Assembly (NCBI RefSeq): GCF_006385705.1
Contig: NZ_VFRQ01000005.1
Location: 1-64,000 of the forward strand
Source: Pontibacter mangrovi
Lineage (GTDB): Bacteria > Bacteroidota > Bacteroidia > Cytophagales > Hymenobacteraceae
Length of the DNA stretch: 64,000 bases
Direction of reading: 5' to 3'
Under the pieces are notes generated by a model. It had not been told where the DNA came from. It searched no databases and saw only the letters and a program-made list of their open reading frames with translations. The translations under genes were made by a program, and so were the position numbers. This document shows, in pieces, positions 44,775-55,860 of the stretch. The first letter of the stretch is position 1; each line of letters opens with the position of its first letter.

Positions 44775-47762
44775 CTACAATGTACGTTTCACTTCTTTCT
44801 CTACGTAGGCCTCGATGATATCGCCCACCTGGATGTCGTTGTACCCTTTCAGGCTGATACCGCACTCGTAACCTTGTCTCACTTCGGCAACATCGTCTTT
44901 GAAGCGCTTCAGTGCCAGAATCTCGCCGTCGTGCACTACAATGCCATCGCGTACCAGGCGAACCTTGGCGTTACGCTGTATAGTGCCGTCGGTAACCATA
45001 CAGCCGGCAATGGTACCCACTTTGCTGATCTTGAACACCTCACGAACCTCTACGTTACCTGTTATCTCCTCCTTCAGGGTAGGAGCAAGCATGCCTTCCA
45101 TGGCGTCTTTCACCTCGTTGATGGCATCATAGATGATAGAGTACAGGCGTACGTCGATCTGCTCCTGCTCTGCCAGCCTCCGTGCATTGGCTGAAGGGCG
45201 CACCTGGAAGCCAATGATGATGGCGTCGGAGGCAGAGGCCAACAGCACGTCGGACTCTGAGATGGCACCTACACCTTTGCTGATGATGTTTACCTGTACC
45301 TCGTTTGTTGAAAGCTTCAGCAATGAGTCTGACAAGGCTTCTACCGAACCGTCCACGTCACCTTTCACGATCACGTTAAGCTCTTTAAAGGTACCGATTG
45401 CCAGACGGCGACCGATCTCATCCAGGGTAATGTGCTTACGGGTGCGAAGGCTTTGCTCACGCTGTACCTGTGATCTGTTAGCGGCAATCTCTCTGGCTTC
45501 ACGCTCAGAGTCCATCACTATAAATTTATCACCTGCCTGCGGCGCACCGTCCAGTCCTAATAGCTGCACTGGGGTTGATGGGCCAGCCTCTTTCATTTTC
45601 TTGCCGCGGTGGTCGGTCATGGCTTTTACTCTACCGTAATGAGAGCCGGCCAATACCACATCACCTATCTTCAGCTTACCTGTCTGCACCAGTACCGTTG
45701 CCACATAGCCACGGCCTTTGTCCAGGGAGGCTTCTATTACTGTACCGATAGCCTGACGGTCTGGGTTAGCTTTCAGCTCCAACAGTTCCGCTTCAAGCAA
45801 TACTTTTTCCAGCAGGTCCTGCACGCCTAAGCCAGACTTAGCCGATACTTCCTGCGACTGGTATTTACCACCCCATTCTTCCACCAGCATGTTCATCTGG
45901 GCGAGTTCCTCGCGTATCTTGTCCGGGTTGGCAGTTGGTTTGTCTATTTTGTTCAGAGCAATGATGATCGGTACACCGGCAGCCTGGGCGTGGTTGATGG
46001 CCTCTTTGGTCTGCGGCATCACGGCGTCGTCGGCAGCTACCACAATAATAACTACGTCCGTTACCTTGGCACCACGGGCACGCATCGCGGTAAAGGCCTC
46101 GTGACCAGGCGTATCCAGGAAAGTAATGGTACGGCCGCTCTCAGTCTTTACCTTGTAGGCACCAATGTGCTGCGTAATACCGCCTGCCTCACCGGCAGTT
46201 ACGTTGGCGTTTCGGATGTAGTCGAGCAGGGAAGTTTTACCGTGGTCAACGTGGCCCATGATCGTCACGATCGGCGCGCGCTCTTCCAGGTCCTCCTCGT
46301 TCTCCTCTACAATATCCTCCAGGCCTTGCTCTTCCTCGGTAGTGATAAACTCAACATTGTAGCCAAACTCGTCAGCAATAATGGTGATGGCTTCCGCATC
46401 CAGGCGTTGGTTGATGGATACGAACATACCCAACTGCATACACACCTTGATCACGTCGTTCACGCTTACATCCATCAGGGAAGCCAGGTCGTTGGCCGAC
46501 ACGAACTCGGTTACACGCAGTGTCTTAGACTCTGCCTGCTCCTGCATGCGGCGCTCCTCAGTGGCATCGGCAATAGCTGAGCGCTTTTCACGGCGGTACT
46601 TGGCGCGGTTACCTCCGCCACCTTTGCCTCCACTAAGCTTAGCGAGCGTTGCCTTAATCTGCTCTTGGATTTCCTTGTCAGTAACCTCGGCTTTCTCTGG
46701 CCTTGCGCCTTTGCCTTTGACTGGCTTGCCTCCAGGGCGCTGGTTGCGGTCTGGGCGGCCACCCTGCTGGGCAGGTTGGATAGGGCGGTTCTGGCCTTGC
46801 TGCTGGTTACCTTCTGTAGCCACCATAATGCGCTTGCGCTTTTTCTTTTTGCCTTTGCGCTCATCAGAGGAGGCAACGGGCTTGGCGCCTTTTCTGCGCG
46901 ACTCTACCGGCAATTCAATCTTGCCGAGTACAGTAAGACCTTTTAGCTGGTCTGCTTTTGCTGTAATCTTTTCTATGTCTTCTTTTGTTTCAGTGCCTTT
47001 GCTTTCCTCTGCAGGAGCGGCCGGTTGCTGTGGCGCCTTCTCTGCAGCTGGCTCTTTCGGAGCTGCCGGTGCAGCCGGAGTTTCAGCGGCTGGCTTGGCT
47101 GGCTGCTGCTTCGGTGCCTCTGGCTGCTGGGGCTTGGCAGGCGCCTCAGGTGCTTTTTCGGCAGGGGCAGCAGGTGCTTCAGGCGCTTCAGCCTTCGGCT
47201 TTTCAATTGGTTTTGCAGGCTCCTCGGCCTTAGGTGCCGGGGCAGCTTCTTTCTCAGGCGCCGGCGCTGGAGTTGGAGCTGGCTCAGGCTTCTTCTCCTC
47301 GGCTTTAGGGGCCTCAGGCTTTGGCTCTGGCTGCTTCTGAACCGGTCTGCCTTTGGCATCCAGCTCAATCTTGCCCAATACCTTTATGCCTGGCAGCTTA
47401 GATGCCGGCTCGGCGGGAGCCTCTTCTTTTTTAGGGGCCGGTGCCTCCGGCGCTTTCACGTTCTTAATCAGGATCTCCTCCTCGGGCTCACTTGTCTTTT
47501 TGGGCTCATGAGCAGGCTCCGACTCAACCACCTGGTTCGTCTGCGGCTTTTTACCTATACTGATTTCATCCGCCTCCTGCTTTTCCTGCATAGATGCGGC
47601 GAACTCCTTAGCCAGCATATTGAACTGCTCTGCCGTGATTTTGGTGGTTGGCTTGTTTTCCACCTCAAACCCTTTAGCAGAGAGGTAATCCACGATGGTA
47701 GATGTACCAATGTTTAAAGTAGTCGCAACCTGTTTAAGCCTCCTTGTTTTTTCTTCTGCCAT
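44775..47762 (-). CDS. infB: translation initiation factor IF-2
   Basis: 995 residues. The N-terminal half is a long variable region (about 110-410) rich in A, P, E and K, including many KPEA-like repeats. The conserved part begins with an IF2_N element, followed by the G domain with G1 GHVDHGKTS starting at Gly503, DTPGHEAF and ALNKIDKP, then domains II to IV. It places initiator tRNA on the 30S subunit. It is the third gene of the rimP-nusA-infB operon. Length is in the usual range for the phylum, whose IF-2 proteins have long N-termini. Confidence 0.97.
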   Translation of the reverse strand: MAEEKTRRLKQVATTLNIGTSTIVDYLSAKGFEVENKPTTKITAEQFNMLAKEFAASMQEKQEADEISIGKKPQTNQVVESEPAHEPKKTSEPEEEILIKNVKAPEAPAPKKEEAPAEPASKLPGIKVLGKIELDAKGRPVQKQPEPKPEAPKAEEKKPEPAPTPAPAPEKEAAPAPKAEEPAKPIEKPKAEAPEAPAAPAEKAPEAPAKPQQPEAPKQQPAKPAAETPAAPAAPKEPAAEKAPQQPAAPAEESKGTETKEDIEKITAKADQLKGLTVLGKIELPVESRRKGAKPVASSDERKGKKKKRKRIMVATEGNQQQGQNRPIQPAQQGGRPDRNQRPGGKPVKGKGARPEKAEVTDKEIQEQIKATLAKLSGGKGGGGNRAKYRREKRSAIADATEERRMQEQAESKTLRVTEFVSANDLASLMDVSVNDVIKVCMQLGMFVSINQRLDAEAITIIADEFGYNVEFITTEEEQGLEDIVEENEEDLEERAPIVTIMGHVDHGKTSLLDYIRNANVTAGEAGGITQHIGAYKVKTESGRTITFLDTPGHEAFTAMRARGAKVTDVVIIVVAADDAVMPQTKEAINHAQAAGVPIIIALNKIDKPTANPDKIREELAQMNMLVEEWGGKYQSQEVSAKSGLGVQDLLEKVLLEAELLELKANPDRQAIGTVIEASLDKGRGYVATVLVQTGKLKIGDVVLAGSHYGRVKAMTDHRGKKMKEAGPSTPVQLLGLDGAPQAGDKFIVMDSEREAREIAANRSQVQREQSLRTRKHITLDEIGRRLAIGTFKELNVIVKGDVDGSVEALSDSLLKLSTNEVQVNIISKGVGAISESDVLLASASDAIIIGFQVRPSANARRLAEQEQIDVRLYSIIYDAINEVKDAMEGMLAPTLKEEITGNVEVREVFKISKVGTIAGCMVTDGTIQRNAKVRLVRDGIVVHDGEILALKRFKDDVAEVRQGYECGISLKGYNDIQVGDIIEAYVEKEVKRTL

Positions 47763-47881
47763 TTTGTTCTAATATGCTGTCTTTTGTTCGTATTTAAAGT
47801 ATAGTTGCCTTATTCTTAAGGTATAAGCTGTGCCCCGAGCCAACTTTTCTCAAAATTAGCGTAACGGAGCACAACTCACAA

Positions 47882-49135
47882 CTATTGATTGTCTTCTTCT
47901 TCCAACTCCTCGCGGAGGATAGAGAGCACATCGTCGATGGTTTCTTCCTCCAACTCCGTGCGGCGCAGAAGATCGTCCTTCGTTACGGCCAGTACGCTCT
48001 TGGCGGTATCCAAGCCGATGCGGCGAAGCTCTGCTATTACCCAGTCCTCGATCTCGTCAGAGAATTCTTCCAGGCTGATGTCTTCCTCGTACGATTCAGA
48101 TTCACGGAACACGTCGATTTCCATATCTACCAGGCGGCTGGCCAGCTTAATGTTCTGCCCGCCTTTACCGATAGCCAGCGATACCTGGTCCGGCTTCAGG
48201 AACACAGACACGCGACCGCTCTCCTCGTCTATCTTCATGCTGCTGATCTTAGCCGGGCTAAGCGCACGCTGAATGTACAGCTCCAGGTTCTCGGTGTAGT
48301 TGATCACGTCGATGTTCTCGTTCTCCAGCTCGCGCACGATGCTGTGGATACGGGAACCTTTCATGCCTACGCAGGCACCTACCGGGTCTATACGGTCATC
48401 GAACGATTCTACGGCTACTTTGGCACGCTCGCCGGGCTCACGCACAATTTTCTTGATAGCGATCAAGCCATCGAAGATCTCCGGTACCTCGTTCTCGAAC
48501 AAACGCTCCAGGAAGGTAGGAGAAGTACGCGAAAGTATGATTTTCGGATTCCCGTTCACGATCTCCACGCGCTGCACCACCGCTCTTACTACGTCGCCTT
48601 TGCGGTAACGGTCTTTCGGGATCTGCTCGCCTTTTGGTATCAACAGTTCGTTCTCATCCTGGTCCAGCAGCAGCACCTCGCGGTTCCACACCTGGTATAC
48701 CTCGCCGGAGATGATCTCGCCCACCAGGTCCTTGTACTTCTGGAACAGCAGCTCCTTCTCCATGTCCTTGATGCGCTGGATCAGCGTCTGGCGGGCTGTC
48801 AGTACGGCGCGGCGGCCAAAGTCCTCCAGCTTCACCTCTTCCGACACTTCCTCGCCCACCTCAAAGTCCGGCTCTATTTTGCGGGCATCAGACAAGGCGA
48901 TCTTATCGTGGTCCCAGATATCCTCAGAGTTGTCGTCCACGATCTCGCGGTTGCGCCAAATCTCCAGGTCTCCCTTCTCCACATTCAGGATGATGTCGAA
49001 GTTCTCATCGGTGCCCCACTTCTTGCGGATCATGGTGCGGAACACATCCTCGAGGATGCGCATCATGGTCGGGCGGTCTATGTTCTTGAATTTCGCAAAT
49101 TCGGCGAACGACTCGATCAGGACTGAACTGTTCAT
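47882..49135 (-). CDS. nusA: transcription termination/antitermination factor NusA
   Basis: 417 residues. An N-terminal RNA polymerase-binding domain (about 1-130), an S1 domain (about 135-200; GEIISGEVYQVWNREVLLLD) and two KH domains (GVCVGMKGSRI-like ACVGMKGSRIHSIV and SLAIGKGGQNIKLASRL) are present. The short acidic tail (EEELEEEDNQ) replaces the C-terminal repeats of the E. coli protein. NusA modulates pausing, termination and antitermination. It lies 7 bases downstream of rimP and 119 upstream of infB. Confidence 0.97.
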   Translation of the reverse strand: MNSSVLIESFAEFAKFKNIDRPTMMRILEDVFRTMIRKKWGTDENFDIILNVEKGDLEIWRNREIVDDNSEDIWDHDKIALSDARKIEPDFEVGEEVSEEVKLEDFGRRAVLTARQTLIQRIKDMEKELLFQKYKDLVGEIISGEVYQVWNREVLLLDQDENELLIPKGEQIPKDRYRKGDVVRAVVQRVEIVNGNPKIILSRTSPTFLERLFENEVPEIFDGLIAIKKIVREPGERAKVAVESFDDRIDPVGACVGMKGSRIHSIVRELENENIDVINYTENLELYIQRALSPAKISSMKIDEESGRVSVFLKPDQVSLAIGKGGQNIKLASRLVDMEIDVFRESESYEEDISLEEFSDEIEDWVIAELRRIGLDTAKSVLAVTKDDLLRRTELEEETIDDVLSILREELEEEDNQ

Positions 49136-49142
49136 TATCTTA

Positions 49143-49616
49143 TCATTTAAATGAGATTACAACATTTGCTTTTACAATGTCCCCGAAGGGTATCTGCACA
49201 GGCACATACGTTGCCTTTTTTCCTTTTTGTTTTACTTCTTCCATCAGGCTCAGGCCTGTGTCGGTCACTTCCTCCAGCTTGCCGGTTTTCTCGGTGCCGT
49301 CCTGCAGCTTTACCTTCAGGCTGCGGCCGGTGTGGCGCTTAAACTGCTGCGGCTGCGTGAGCGGAAAGTCCACGCCCGGCGAGCTTACCTCCAGCACGTA
49401 AGACAACTCCTCGCCAAAAGCTTCTACTATTTTAGCGTTGATGCGGCGGCTGATGGAAGCGCACTGGTCTATTGTAATGCCCTGCTCGCCATCGGCCAGC
49501 ACAGTAATCTTTGGCCTTGCGGATGAGGCCGACACGGCGACATCCACGATGAACAGCTCGCTATCCGGCAGGCTGGCCTCGGCCATTTCTCTTATATTCT
49601 TCGCGGTTAGTGCCAT
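49143..49616 (-). CDS. rimP: ribosome maturation factor RimP
   Basis: 157 residues with the RimP N-terminal fold (LPDSELFIVDVAVS, ITIDQCASISRRINAKI) and the hallmark VLEVSSPGVDFPL and QFKRHTGRSLKV, then a C-terminal SH3-like part. RimP helps 30S subunit assembly. It is the first gene of the rimP-nusA-infB operon. A promoter-like element at 49681-49715 and a terminator-like hairpin at 49641-49657 in the leader suggest control by premature termination. Confidence 0.95.
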   Translation of the reverse strand: MALTAKNIREMAEASLPDSELFIVDVAVSASSARPKITVLADGEQGITIDQCASISRRINAKIVEAFGEELSYVLEVSSPGVDFPLTQPQQFKRHTGRSLKVKLQDGTEKTGKLEEVTDTGLSLMEEVKQKGKKATYVPVQIPFGDIVKANVVISFK

Positions 49617-49640
49617 AGCAAACGGTTAAGAAATAAAGAA

Positions 49641-49657
49641 GGGGACTTCGTGTCCCC
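49641..49657 (-). promoter_or_regulatory. terminator-like hairpin in the rimP leader
   Basis: GGGGAC (49641-49646) and GTCCCC (49652-49657) with a five-base loop. On the minus strand it is followed by TTCTTTATTTCTT and then the rimP ATG 25 bases later. A hairpin with a U-rich exit between promoter and first gene is what an attenuator looks like. Confidence 0.5.
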
Positions 49658-49680
49658 TCAGCTCTTTGGAAATATTGCTG

Positions 49681-49715
49681 CAAATTTACTACAAATTCAT
49701 TATATACACAACAAA
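49681..49715 (-). promoter_or_regulatory. candidate promoter of rimP-nusA-infB
   Basis: TAAATTTG on the minus strand (49681-49688) matches TAnnTTTG, with TTG about 20 bases upstream (49709-49711) and an alternative TTTG at 49712-49715. The predicted leader to the rimP ATG is roughly 60 bases and includes the hairpin at 49641-49657. Confidence 0.5.
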
Positions 49716-49951
49716 TTATGTAGTGATGATATCCTGCCGAAGTTTTTCTGCCGCCTTGCAGGAGACCATGCTGGGTGTTTGGGTGTCGGGGGAGCGGCTC
49801 CGGCACTTGTTTCCATAACAGCCGCAGTTATACTTTAGTTTCGTGGCTGGGTTGTGTATAAAACCAGCCTAAAAGCACGTTTGGGAGGAGGCACAGATAT
49901 TCTGGAGTATAGCTTGGAATAGATAGGTGCAGAATTCGTAAGTTTGCTCTT

Positions 49952-51091
49952 GTGTCAGGAACATTCAAATCGATTAGAACGCGGGTATGGCTCGTTATGA
50001 ACACCCTGGTGGTGCTCTGGATGCTGGCGGGCGTGCTGTGCCTGCAGGTGCCGCCGAGCACGTTCTGGCCGGCGGGTTTTGTTGCCTTCTCGCTTCCCGG
50101 GGCGCTGGCGCTCAACATCCTGTTCCTGGTGTATTGGGTGCTGCGCCGCTCGTGGCTGCTGGTGCTGCCGCTCTCAGCGTGTATACTTGCCTGGAGCTAC
50201 TATGCCCGCCTGCTGAGCATCAACTTTGAGAAAGAAATACCGAAGGGGGCTAAAACACTGCAGGTGATGAGCTTTAACACCCACGTGTTTAATGCCTACG
50301 ATAAGATTGTGAAGGGCGTGCCGCAGGTATCCACCGACATGATTGACTGGGTGGCAGAACACCCGGCCGATGTGTTCTGCCTGCAGGAGTTTTACAGCCG
50401 GGTAAACTCTGTGGAGTACAACAACTTTAACCGCATCGGCACGCGCTACGGCAAGTATAAGTATGCCTCTACCTCGGTAGGTGACCGGGTGGCGGCGGAT
50501 CTGGGGGTGGTGATTTTCTCCAGGTACCCGATAGTGGAAGGCGGCACGATAAAGTTTAACAACACCAGGGAGCGCAGCGCAAACCGGGCCGCCTGGGCCA
50601 ATATCAACGTGAAAGGGGATACGGTGCGGGTATACGCGGTGCACCTGCAGTCCATGAGCATCAGGTCGGAGGACATTGAGAACACGTACTCGGCCATTGG
50701 CGATGAAAACAGCTTTAAGAAGGAGAGTAGAAACCTGGTGCGGCGCCTGCGCATGGGGTTTGTGGCCCGCGCGGCACAGGTGCAGCAGCTGCTGGAGCAC
50801 GTGCAGGCATCGCCTTACCCGGTCATCGTGTGCGGTGATTTTAACGACATCCCGTTTAGCTATACTTATAACGAACTGGCGAAAGAGCTGGAGAATGCCC
50901 ACGTTAGGGCCGGCAACGGCGTAGGGGCCACCTACAACGGACCGCTCCCGTTCCTGCGCATCGACAACCAGTTTTACAGCCAGGGGCTGGAGGCGTACAG
51001 GTTTGAAACCCACGACGAGATGGCCCTTTCCGACCACTACCCGATCTCTGCCACCTACGTGCTGCAGCCAAAGGGCGCGGAACAGCGTTAG
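49952..51091 (+). CDS. endonuclease/exonuclease/phosphatase family membrane protein
   Basis: 379 residues. Two or three N-terminal membrane spans (WLVMNTLVVLWMLAGVL and LALNILFLVYWVL, then LVLPLSACILAWSYY) place the catalytic domain in the periplasm or cytoplasm facing the membrane. The EEP fold (about 100-379) has the key motifs: MSFNTHVF (Asn), LQEFYS (Glu), CGDFNDIP and ALSDHYPI with catalytic His. It probably hydrolyses phosphodiesters of lipids or nucleic acids; substrate unknown. The start is GTG at 49952 (no ATG precedes the first span). No terminator is obvious before cysS, 100 bases downstream. Confidence 0.85.
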   Translation: MSGTFKSIRTRVWLVMNTLVVLWMLAGVLCLQVPPSTFWPAGFVAFSLPGALALNILFLVYWVLRRSWLLVLPLSACILAWSYYARLLSINFEKEIPKGAKTLQVMSFNTHVFNAYDKIVKGVPQVSTDMIDWVAEHPADVFCLQEFYSRVNSVEYNNFNRIGTRYGKYKYASTSVGDRVAADLGVVIFSRYPIVEGGTIKFNNTRERSANRAAWANINVKGDTVRVYAVHLQSMSIRSEDIENTYSAIGDENSFKKESRNLVRRLRMGFVARAAQVQQLLEHVQASPYPVIVCGDFNDIPFSYTYNELAKELENAHVRAGNGVGATYNGPLPFLRIDNQFYSQGLEAYRFETHDEMALSDHYPISATYVLQPKGAEQR

Positions 51092-51113
51092 GGAAAGGAA
51101 GGTAATTATTTAT

Positions 51114-51121
51114 TAATTTTG
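51114..51121 (+). promoter_or_regulatory. candidate cysS promoter element
   Basis: TAATTTTG matches the TAnnTTTG element 73 bases before the cysS ATG. No clear TTTG lies 18-20 bases upstream, so this is weak. Confidence 0.35.
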
Positions 51122-51194
51122 AACCTAAATCGGCCTGACAAGCTGAAATCATAAAAGTACGGCCCCCGACGGGATGCCTATACTTCATAAAACT

Positions 51195-52691
51195 ATGCAA
51201 CAGAAACTGAACCTGTACAATACCCTGACGCGGAAGAAAGAGGAGTTTGAGCCGCTGCACCCGCCTTTTGTAGGCATGTACGTTTGCGGCCCTACCGTGT
51301 ACGGGGAGCCGCACCTGGGCCACGCCCGCAGCGCCGTTACCTTTGATGTGCTGTACCGCTACCTGAAGTACCAGGGCTACAAAGTGCGCTACGTGCGCAA
51401 CATCACTGACGTGGGGCACCTGGAGAATGATGCCGACGAAGGCGAGGACAAGATCGAGAAAAAAGCAAAACTGGAGCACCTGGAGCCGATGGAGGTAGCC
51501 CAGTCCTACAGCAACATCTATCACGAAGAGATGGGCAAGCTGAACGTGCTGCGGCCGGACATAGAGCCGCGCGCCTCCGGCCACATCAACGAGCAGGTGC
51601 AGATGATACAGGAGATCCTGGATAATGGCCTGGCGTATGAGGTGAACGGGTCGGTATACTTTGACGTGGCGGCCTACAACAAGGACCACAACTATGGCAA
51701 GCTGTCCGGGCGCAACATCGAGGACCTGATCGGCAACACCCGTACCCTGGAGGGGCAGGAGGAGAAGCGCTCGCCGTTTGACTTTGCCCTCTGGAAAAAA
51801 GCCTCGCCCACGCACATCATGCGCTGGCCCTCGCCATGGAGCGACGGGTTCCCGGGCTGGCACCTGGAGTGCTCGGCCATGAGCCGCAAATACCTCGGCA
51901 CCACTTTTGATATACACGGCGGAGGGTTGGACCTGATGTTCCCGCACCATGAGTGCGAGATTGCGCAGAACCAGGCCAGCTGCGACCACAGTGACGGTGC
52001 CAAGTACTGGGTCCACAACAACATGATCACGGTGAACGGGCAGAAGATGGGCAAGTCGCTGGGCAACTTTATTAACCTGAGCGAGCTGTTCAGCGGCAAC
52101 CACGAGATGCTGGAGCAGGCCTACACGCCCATGACCGTCCGCTTCTTTATCCTGCAGGCGCACTACCGCAGCACCCTCGACTTCAGCAATGAGGCGCTGC
52201 AGGCGGCGCGCAAAGGCTATACCAAGCTGATGAACGGGCTGCGTGTGCTGAAGAAGCTGAAGTATACGGAGGAAGTAGCAGAAGCCGTGCCGGATGCCAA
52301 GCTGGACGAGGAACTGCAGAAGCTGACGCAGGACTGCTTCCGTGGCCTGAACGACGACCTGAACACGGCCAGAACCATCGCCTCGCTCTTCAACCTGCTT
52401 AAAAAGATCAACAGCTTATACTTAGGGCAGATCAAAATGGAGCAGGTTTCCAGAGGTACCTTCGACATGCTGCGCGATACCTACCAGGAGCTGGTGCTGC
52501 ACGTGCTGGGGCTGAAAGAGGAGACCATCGGCGACATGGATGAGGTGCTGGACCTGGTGCTCTCGTTTTACAAGGAGGCGAAGGACCAGAAAGCTTATGA
52601 CAAAGTAGATGCCATTCGGGCGGAGCTGAAGAAGCAGGGCATCGTGATAAAAGACATGAAAACCGGAATAGACTGGGCTTATGAAGAATAA
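51195..52691 (+). CDS. cysS: cysteinyl-tRNA synthetase
   Basis: 498 residues from ATG 51195 ([10 protein letters not shown], the family-conserved start); a further ATG seven codons upstream is less likely and lies across a heptamer. Class I landmarks are [18 protein letters not shown] with Cys31 as zinc ligand and HLGH, and KMGKS (284-288) as the KMSKS loop. Zinc-binding and cysteine-recognising blocks ([25 protein letters not shown]) are present. It charges tRNA(Cys). Its stop overlaps the following M28 lipoprotein gene by 11 bases. Confidence 0.96.
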   Translation: MQQKLNLYNTLTRKKEEFEPLHPPFVGMYVCGPTVYGEPHLGHARSAVTFDVLYRYLKYQGYKVRYVRNITDVGHLENDADEGEDKIEKKAKLEHLEPMEVAQSYSNIYHEEMGKLNVLRPDIEPRASGHINEQVQMIQEILDNGLAYEVNGSVYFDVAAYNKDHNYGKLSGRNIEDLIGNTRTLEGQEEKRSPFDFALWKKASPTHIMRWPSPWSDGFPGWHLECSAMSRKYLGTTFDIHGGGLDLMFPHHECEIAQNQASCDHSDGAKYWVHNNMITVNGQKMGKSLGNFINLSELFSGNHEMLEQAYTPMTVRFFILQAHYRSTLDFSNEALQAARKGYTKLMNGLRVLKKLKYTEEVAEAVPDAKLDEELQKLTQDCFRGLNDDLNTARTIASLFNLLKKINSLYLGQIKMEQVSRGTFDMLRDTYQELVLHVLGLKEETIGDMDEVLDLVLSFYKEAKDQKAYDKVDAIRAELKKQGIVIKDMKTGIDWAYEE

Positions 52692-53697
52692 ACTAACGAT
52701 GCTGTCGCTGCTTTTCTGCGGCACCCTGTGCTTTGCCAGCTGCGACTCGGCAGAGAAAAGCGGAAACGGCCAGGCAACCAAGGCTACAGAGGAGGCCGCT
52801 GCCACGGTGCAGGCCCCGGCCTTTAACCCCGATTCGGCTTATGCCTTTGTGGAGAAGCAGGTGGCCTTTGGGCCGCGCGTGCCGAACACGGGGCCACACT
52901 TCCAGACCGGCGAGTGGCTGGTGGCAAAGCTAAAGGAGTACGGTGCACAGGTGCAGGACCAGAAGTTCCAGATGAAGGCCTACGACGGGACGATGCTGAA
53001 CCTGCGCAATGTTGTGGCCTCGTATAACCCCGGCGCCGCCAACCGTATTTTGCTTGCCGCCCACTGGGATACCCGCCCCATCGCTGACAAGGATGAGAAC
53101 AACCCTAAAGAGCCGATTGACGGCGCCAACGACGGCGCCAGCGGAGTAGGTATACTTATGGAGATTGCCAGAACCATACACGAGGCGCAGCAGAAGCCGG
53201 ACGTTGGCGTAGACCTGATCTTCTTTGACGGGGAGGACTATGGCCAGCCCGAGGACAGCGGCATGCCTTACATAGAAGACTCGTGGTGCCTGGGCTCGCA
53301 GTATTGGAGCAAGAACAAGCATGTGCCAAATTACCGGGCTAACTATGGCATCCTGCTGGATATGGTGGGAGCCGAGAATGCACGCTTCGCCCGCGAAGGG
53401 TACTCCAGGCAGTTTGCCAAAGAGATCGTAGACAAAGTATGGAAGGCCGGCAACAGCATCGGCTACTCTGACTACTTTAAGTATAAAAACGCACCGGCCA
53501 TTACCGATGACCACTACTATGTGAACACGTTGGGCAACATCCGTATGATCGATATCGTGGAGCTGAACCCCAACGCCGGCAACGGCGACATCTTCGGGCC
53601 ATACCACCACCGGCACACCGACACGATGGACATCATCAGCAAAAACACTTTGAAAGCGGTAGGGCAAACCCTGCTGCACGTGGTGTATAACGAGTAG
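52681..53697 (+). CDS. M28 family zinc peptidase/glutaminyl cyclase-like lipoprotein
   Basis: 338 residues with a lipoprotein signal (lipobox FASC, Cys21) and an M28 domain of the glutaminyl-cyclase-like branch. Zinc ligands: AAHWDTRP (His/Asp), GANDGASG (Asp), FDGEDYG (Glu) and HTDTMDII near the end (His). The QC branch converts N-terminal glutamine to pyroglutamate, while other members are aminopeptidases; which one applies is undecided. It is anchored in the envelope. It overlaps cysS by 11 bases and so is probably co-transcribed and coupled. Confidence 0.88.
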   Translation: MKNKLTMLSLLFCGTLCFASCDSAEKSGNGQATKATEEAAATVQAPAFNPDSAYAFVEKQVAFGPRVPNTGPHFQTGEWLVAKLKEYGAQVQDQKFQMKAYDGTMLNLRNVVASYNPGAANRILLAAHWDTRPIADKDENNPKEPIDGANDGASGVGILMEIARTIHEAQQKPDVGVDLIFFDGEDYGQPEDSGMPYIEDSWCLGSQYWSKNKHVPNYRANYGILLDMVGAENARFAREGYSRQFAKEIVDKVWKAGNSIGYSDYFKYKNAPAITDDHYYVNTLGNIRMIDIVELNPNAGNGDIFGPYHHRHTDTMDIISKNTLKAVGQTLLHVVYNE

Positions 53698-53732
53698 CCA
53701 TAACCATACTTTGCCTCAGCAGGGGCAAAGCC

Positions 53733-53769
53733 AAAGGCCCTCCGGACCGCATATGTCCGGAGGGCCTTT
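53733..53769. terminator. convergent terminator hairpin
   Basis: Perfect 15-base arms AAAGGCCCTCCGGAC (53733-53747) and GTCCGGAGGGCCTTT (53755-53769). Bidirectional between the M28 lipoprotein gene and the minus-strand lipoprotein gene. Confidence 0.9.
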
Positions 53770-53770
53770 G

Positions 53771-54424
53771 TTATTTAATGAGCCCTTCCTGCCGCATCTG
53801 GTTAACGGTTAGCTCTGCCAGGTTTGCAGAAGCCTTGCGCAGGCTGGCCGGGCTGTACGCCTCCGATTGTGCCGACCACAGCAGGTTCTCCGTGTCGGCA
53901 TCGTACAGGTTAGTCTCCACAAAGTATGTTTTCTCTTCGGTATAGTAGCCGGGGTCGTAGAGGGTGGGGTACCAGTACGTATAATATCCCCTGAACCGGC
54001 CGTACCATACGTAGCGCGTCATGGGCGAGTAGCCGTAGTTGCCGGGCACGTAGCGGGTTTCTGTCTCCTCATCAATCAGGGCCACGGTTAGGATGGCTCC
54101 CAAATCCTGCTCCCTTACTTTTCGGAGTAGCTGGTTAACGTCCGGTCCGTTTTTACTTGTCATGGTGGGCGGGAACATATCAATGCTCCTGACGGCTTTA
54201 AGGCCACGCTGCTGTAGCTGCGTTTGCATGTCGGTTTCCACGGTTTGGCGGGCCCGCACGTTGTCGGTTAGGGCGGCTACCACTATTTTCTCATACATGC
54301 GGCTGCCTGCCTCCGGGTTTTTCCAGGTGCCCATAATCCTGGTAGAGGGGGTGCAGCCCCACACCACACAGGCAACGAGCAGGAATGCGCAGAAATGGCG
54401 GACTCTTTTGCTGCTTAAGTTCAT
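53771..54424 (-). CDS. hypothetical lipoprotein (DUF4136-like)
   Basis: 217 residues from ATG 54424 (a TTG three codons upstream is open). The N-terminus carries a lipobox-type LVAC (Cys19). The mature domain has short beta-strands and aromatic repeats (YVWYGRFRGYYTYWYPTLYDPGYYTEE) and a late NLLWSAQSEAYSP; this resembles DUF4136-type proteins, but I cannot confirm it. No function can be assigned. It is a single gene on the minus strand next to the convergent terminator, with a 343-base upstream gap. Confidence 0.65.
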   Translation of the reverse strand: MNLSSKRVRHFCAFLLVACVVWGCTPSTRIMGTWKNPEAGSRMYEKIVVAALTDNVRARQTVETDMQTQLQQRGLKAVRSIDMFPPTMTSKNGPDVNQLLRKVREQDLGAILTVALIDEETETRYVPGNYGYSPMTRYVWYGRFRGYYTYWYPTLYDPGYYTEEKTYFVETNLYDADTENLLWSAQSEAYSPASLRKASANLAELTVNQMRQEGLIK

Positions 54425-54767
54425 TGTTTTCAATAGCTTATAGTATAAAATATTAAACGAGTTTCATTTTATTTTGATGCCTGCGACAGTCGGGAAAGTA
54501 TGGCCGGAAGCATAGATTGATGTTTAGCCTCAGATTTGGCAAAGTATAAAGGCGGCGGGCAAAACTTTTTTGGTTGGTTAAAGTATAGTTTTGGGGTAAG
54601 CCCTGTGCTTACGTCACCAGACAAGGTGCCTGCCAATGCTATAGAAAACACTGCGGTTGAAAGCCTGTTCCGGGCTTTTGCCGCTCTGGTAGATGATCAT
54701 AATCTGAGTTTAAAATTTCTATACCAAAGATTTCTCATTTTACACGCTACCCAAAAAACCAGAACGG
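54425..54767. other. intergenic region, nothing coding recognised
   Basis: 343 bases between the divergent lipoprotein and aldolase genes. Two heptamers (near 54541 and 54580) and one AAGTATG occur. An open frame at 54536-54811 overlaps the aldolase start and lacks family support. Promoters for both genes must lie here; none is obvious. Confidence 0.5.
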
Positions 54768-55826
54768 ATGACGTACGACAAGCTTGTATCGCTGCTGGGG
54801 GCCGACGCTGAGCGCCTGCTGCAGCACCAGAGCCGCACCTTCGCCAAAGAGCAGCTGCACACGCCCGGCCCCGACTTTGTGGACAGGATCTTTGCCCAGT
54901 CGAACCGCTCGCCGCAGGTGCTGCGCAGCCTGCAGCAGCTGTTCGACCACGGTCGCCTCGGGGGCACCGGCTATCTTTCCATCCTGCCCGTAGACCAAGG
55001 CATCGAGCACACCGCCGGTGCCTCTTTTGCACCTAACCCCATCTACTTCGACCCTGAGAACATAATTAAACTAGCCATAGAGGGCGGTTGCAACGCCGTG
55101 GCCACTACCTTCGGAGGGCTTGCCATGATGTCGCGGAAGTATGCGCACAAAATCCCGTTTGTGGTGAAGATCAACCACAACGAGCTGATGACCTACCCCA
55201 ACAAGTATGACCAGATCATGTTTGGCTCCGTGGACGAGGCCTGGAACCTGGGAGCCGCTGCCGTGGGGGCCACCGTATACTTTGGCTCGGAGGAGTCGGA
55301 CCGCCAGATCATAGAGGTGGCCGAGGCGTTTGAGCGGGCGCACCAGCTGGGCATGGCTACCATCCTGTGGTGCTACACCCGCAACAATGCCTTTAAAAAA
55401 GACGGCGTGGACTATCACGTAGCCGCCGACCTGACGGGCCAGGCCAACCATTTGGGCGTCACTATCCAGGCGGATATCATCAAGCAGAAGCTGCCGGAGA
55501 ACAACGGCGGCTTTAAGGCCATCGGCTTTGGCAAGACCAACGAGAAGATGTATACCGAGCTTTCTTCGGACAACCCGATCGACTTGTGCCGCTACCAGGT
55601 GGCTAACTGCTACATGGGCCGCGCCGGCCTGATCAACTCCGGAGGGGAGTCTAAGGGCGAGTCGGACCTGGCGGATGCGGTGCGTACGGCCGTGATAAAC
55701 AAGCGTGCGGGCGGCATGGGCCTGATTTCGGGGCGCAAGGCTTTTCAGAAAGACATGCAAGCCGGGGTGGAGCTGCTCCATGCCATTCAGGATGTATACT
55801 TGGCAAAAGAGATTACAGTGGCGTAA
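54768..55826 (+). CDS. fbaB: class I fructose-bisphosphate aldolase (DhnA type)
   Basis: 352 residues of the archaeal/bacterial DhnA-type class I aldolase, a TIM barrel. Landmarks are [52 protein letters not shown] and the late [19 protein letters not shown] with the phosphate-binding glycines. It cleaves or forms fructose 1,6-bisphosphate in glycolysis and gluconeogenesis with a Schiff-base lysine. It is apparently monocistronic, ended by a hairpin at 55861-55910. Confidence 0.93.
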   Translation: MTYDKLVSLLGADAERLLQHQSRTFAKEQLHTPGPDFVDRIFAQSNRSPQVLRSLQQLFDHGRLGGTGYLSILPVDQGIEHTAGASFAPNPIYFDPENIIKLAIEGGCNAVATTFGGLAMMSRKYAHKIPFVVKINHNELMTYPNKYDQIMFGSVDEAWNLGAAAVGATVYFGSEESDRQIIEVAEAFERAHQLGMATILWCYTRNNAFKKDGVDYHVAADLTGQANHLGVTIQADIIKQKLPENNGGFKAIGFGKTNEKMYTELSSDNPIDLCRYQVANCYMGRAGLINSGGESKGESDLADAVRTAVINKRAGGMGLISGRKAFQKDMQAGVELLHAIQDVYLAKEITVA

Positions 55827-55860
55827 TTTGTAGCAGAACTGCTGAATATTACATATTTTT

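Noticed and set aside
47885..49126. 413-codon open frame on the plus strand opposite nusA
   Set aside because: It mirrors nusA almost exactly; the other strand is open only because of codon bias. The translation has no family features and nusA is unmistakable.
50904..52163. 419-codon frame antisense to cysS
   Set aside because: Shadow of cysS; histidine/valine-rich composition typical of the opposite strand, no recognisable motif.
54536..54811. 91-codon frame overlapping the aldolase start
   Set aside because: Overlaps a certain gene in another frame, lacks a family or signal peptide and uses an odd composition.
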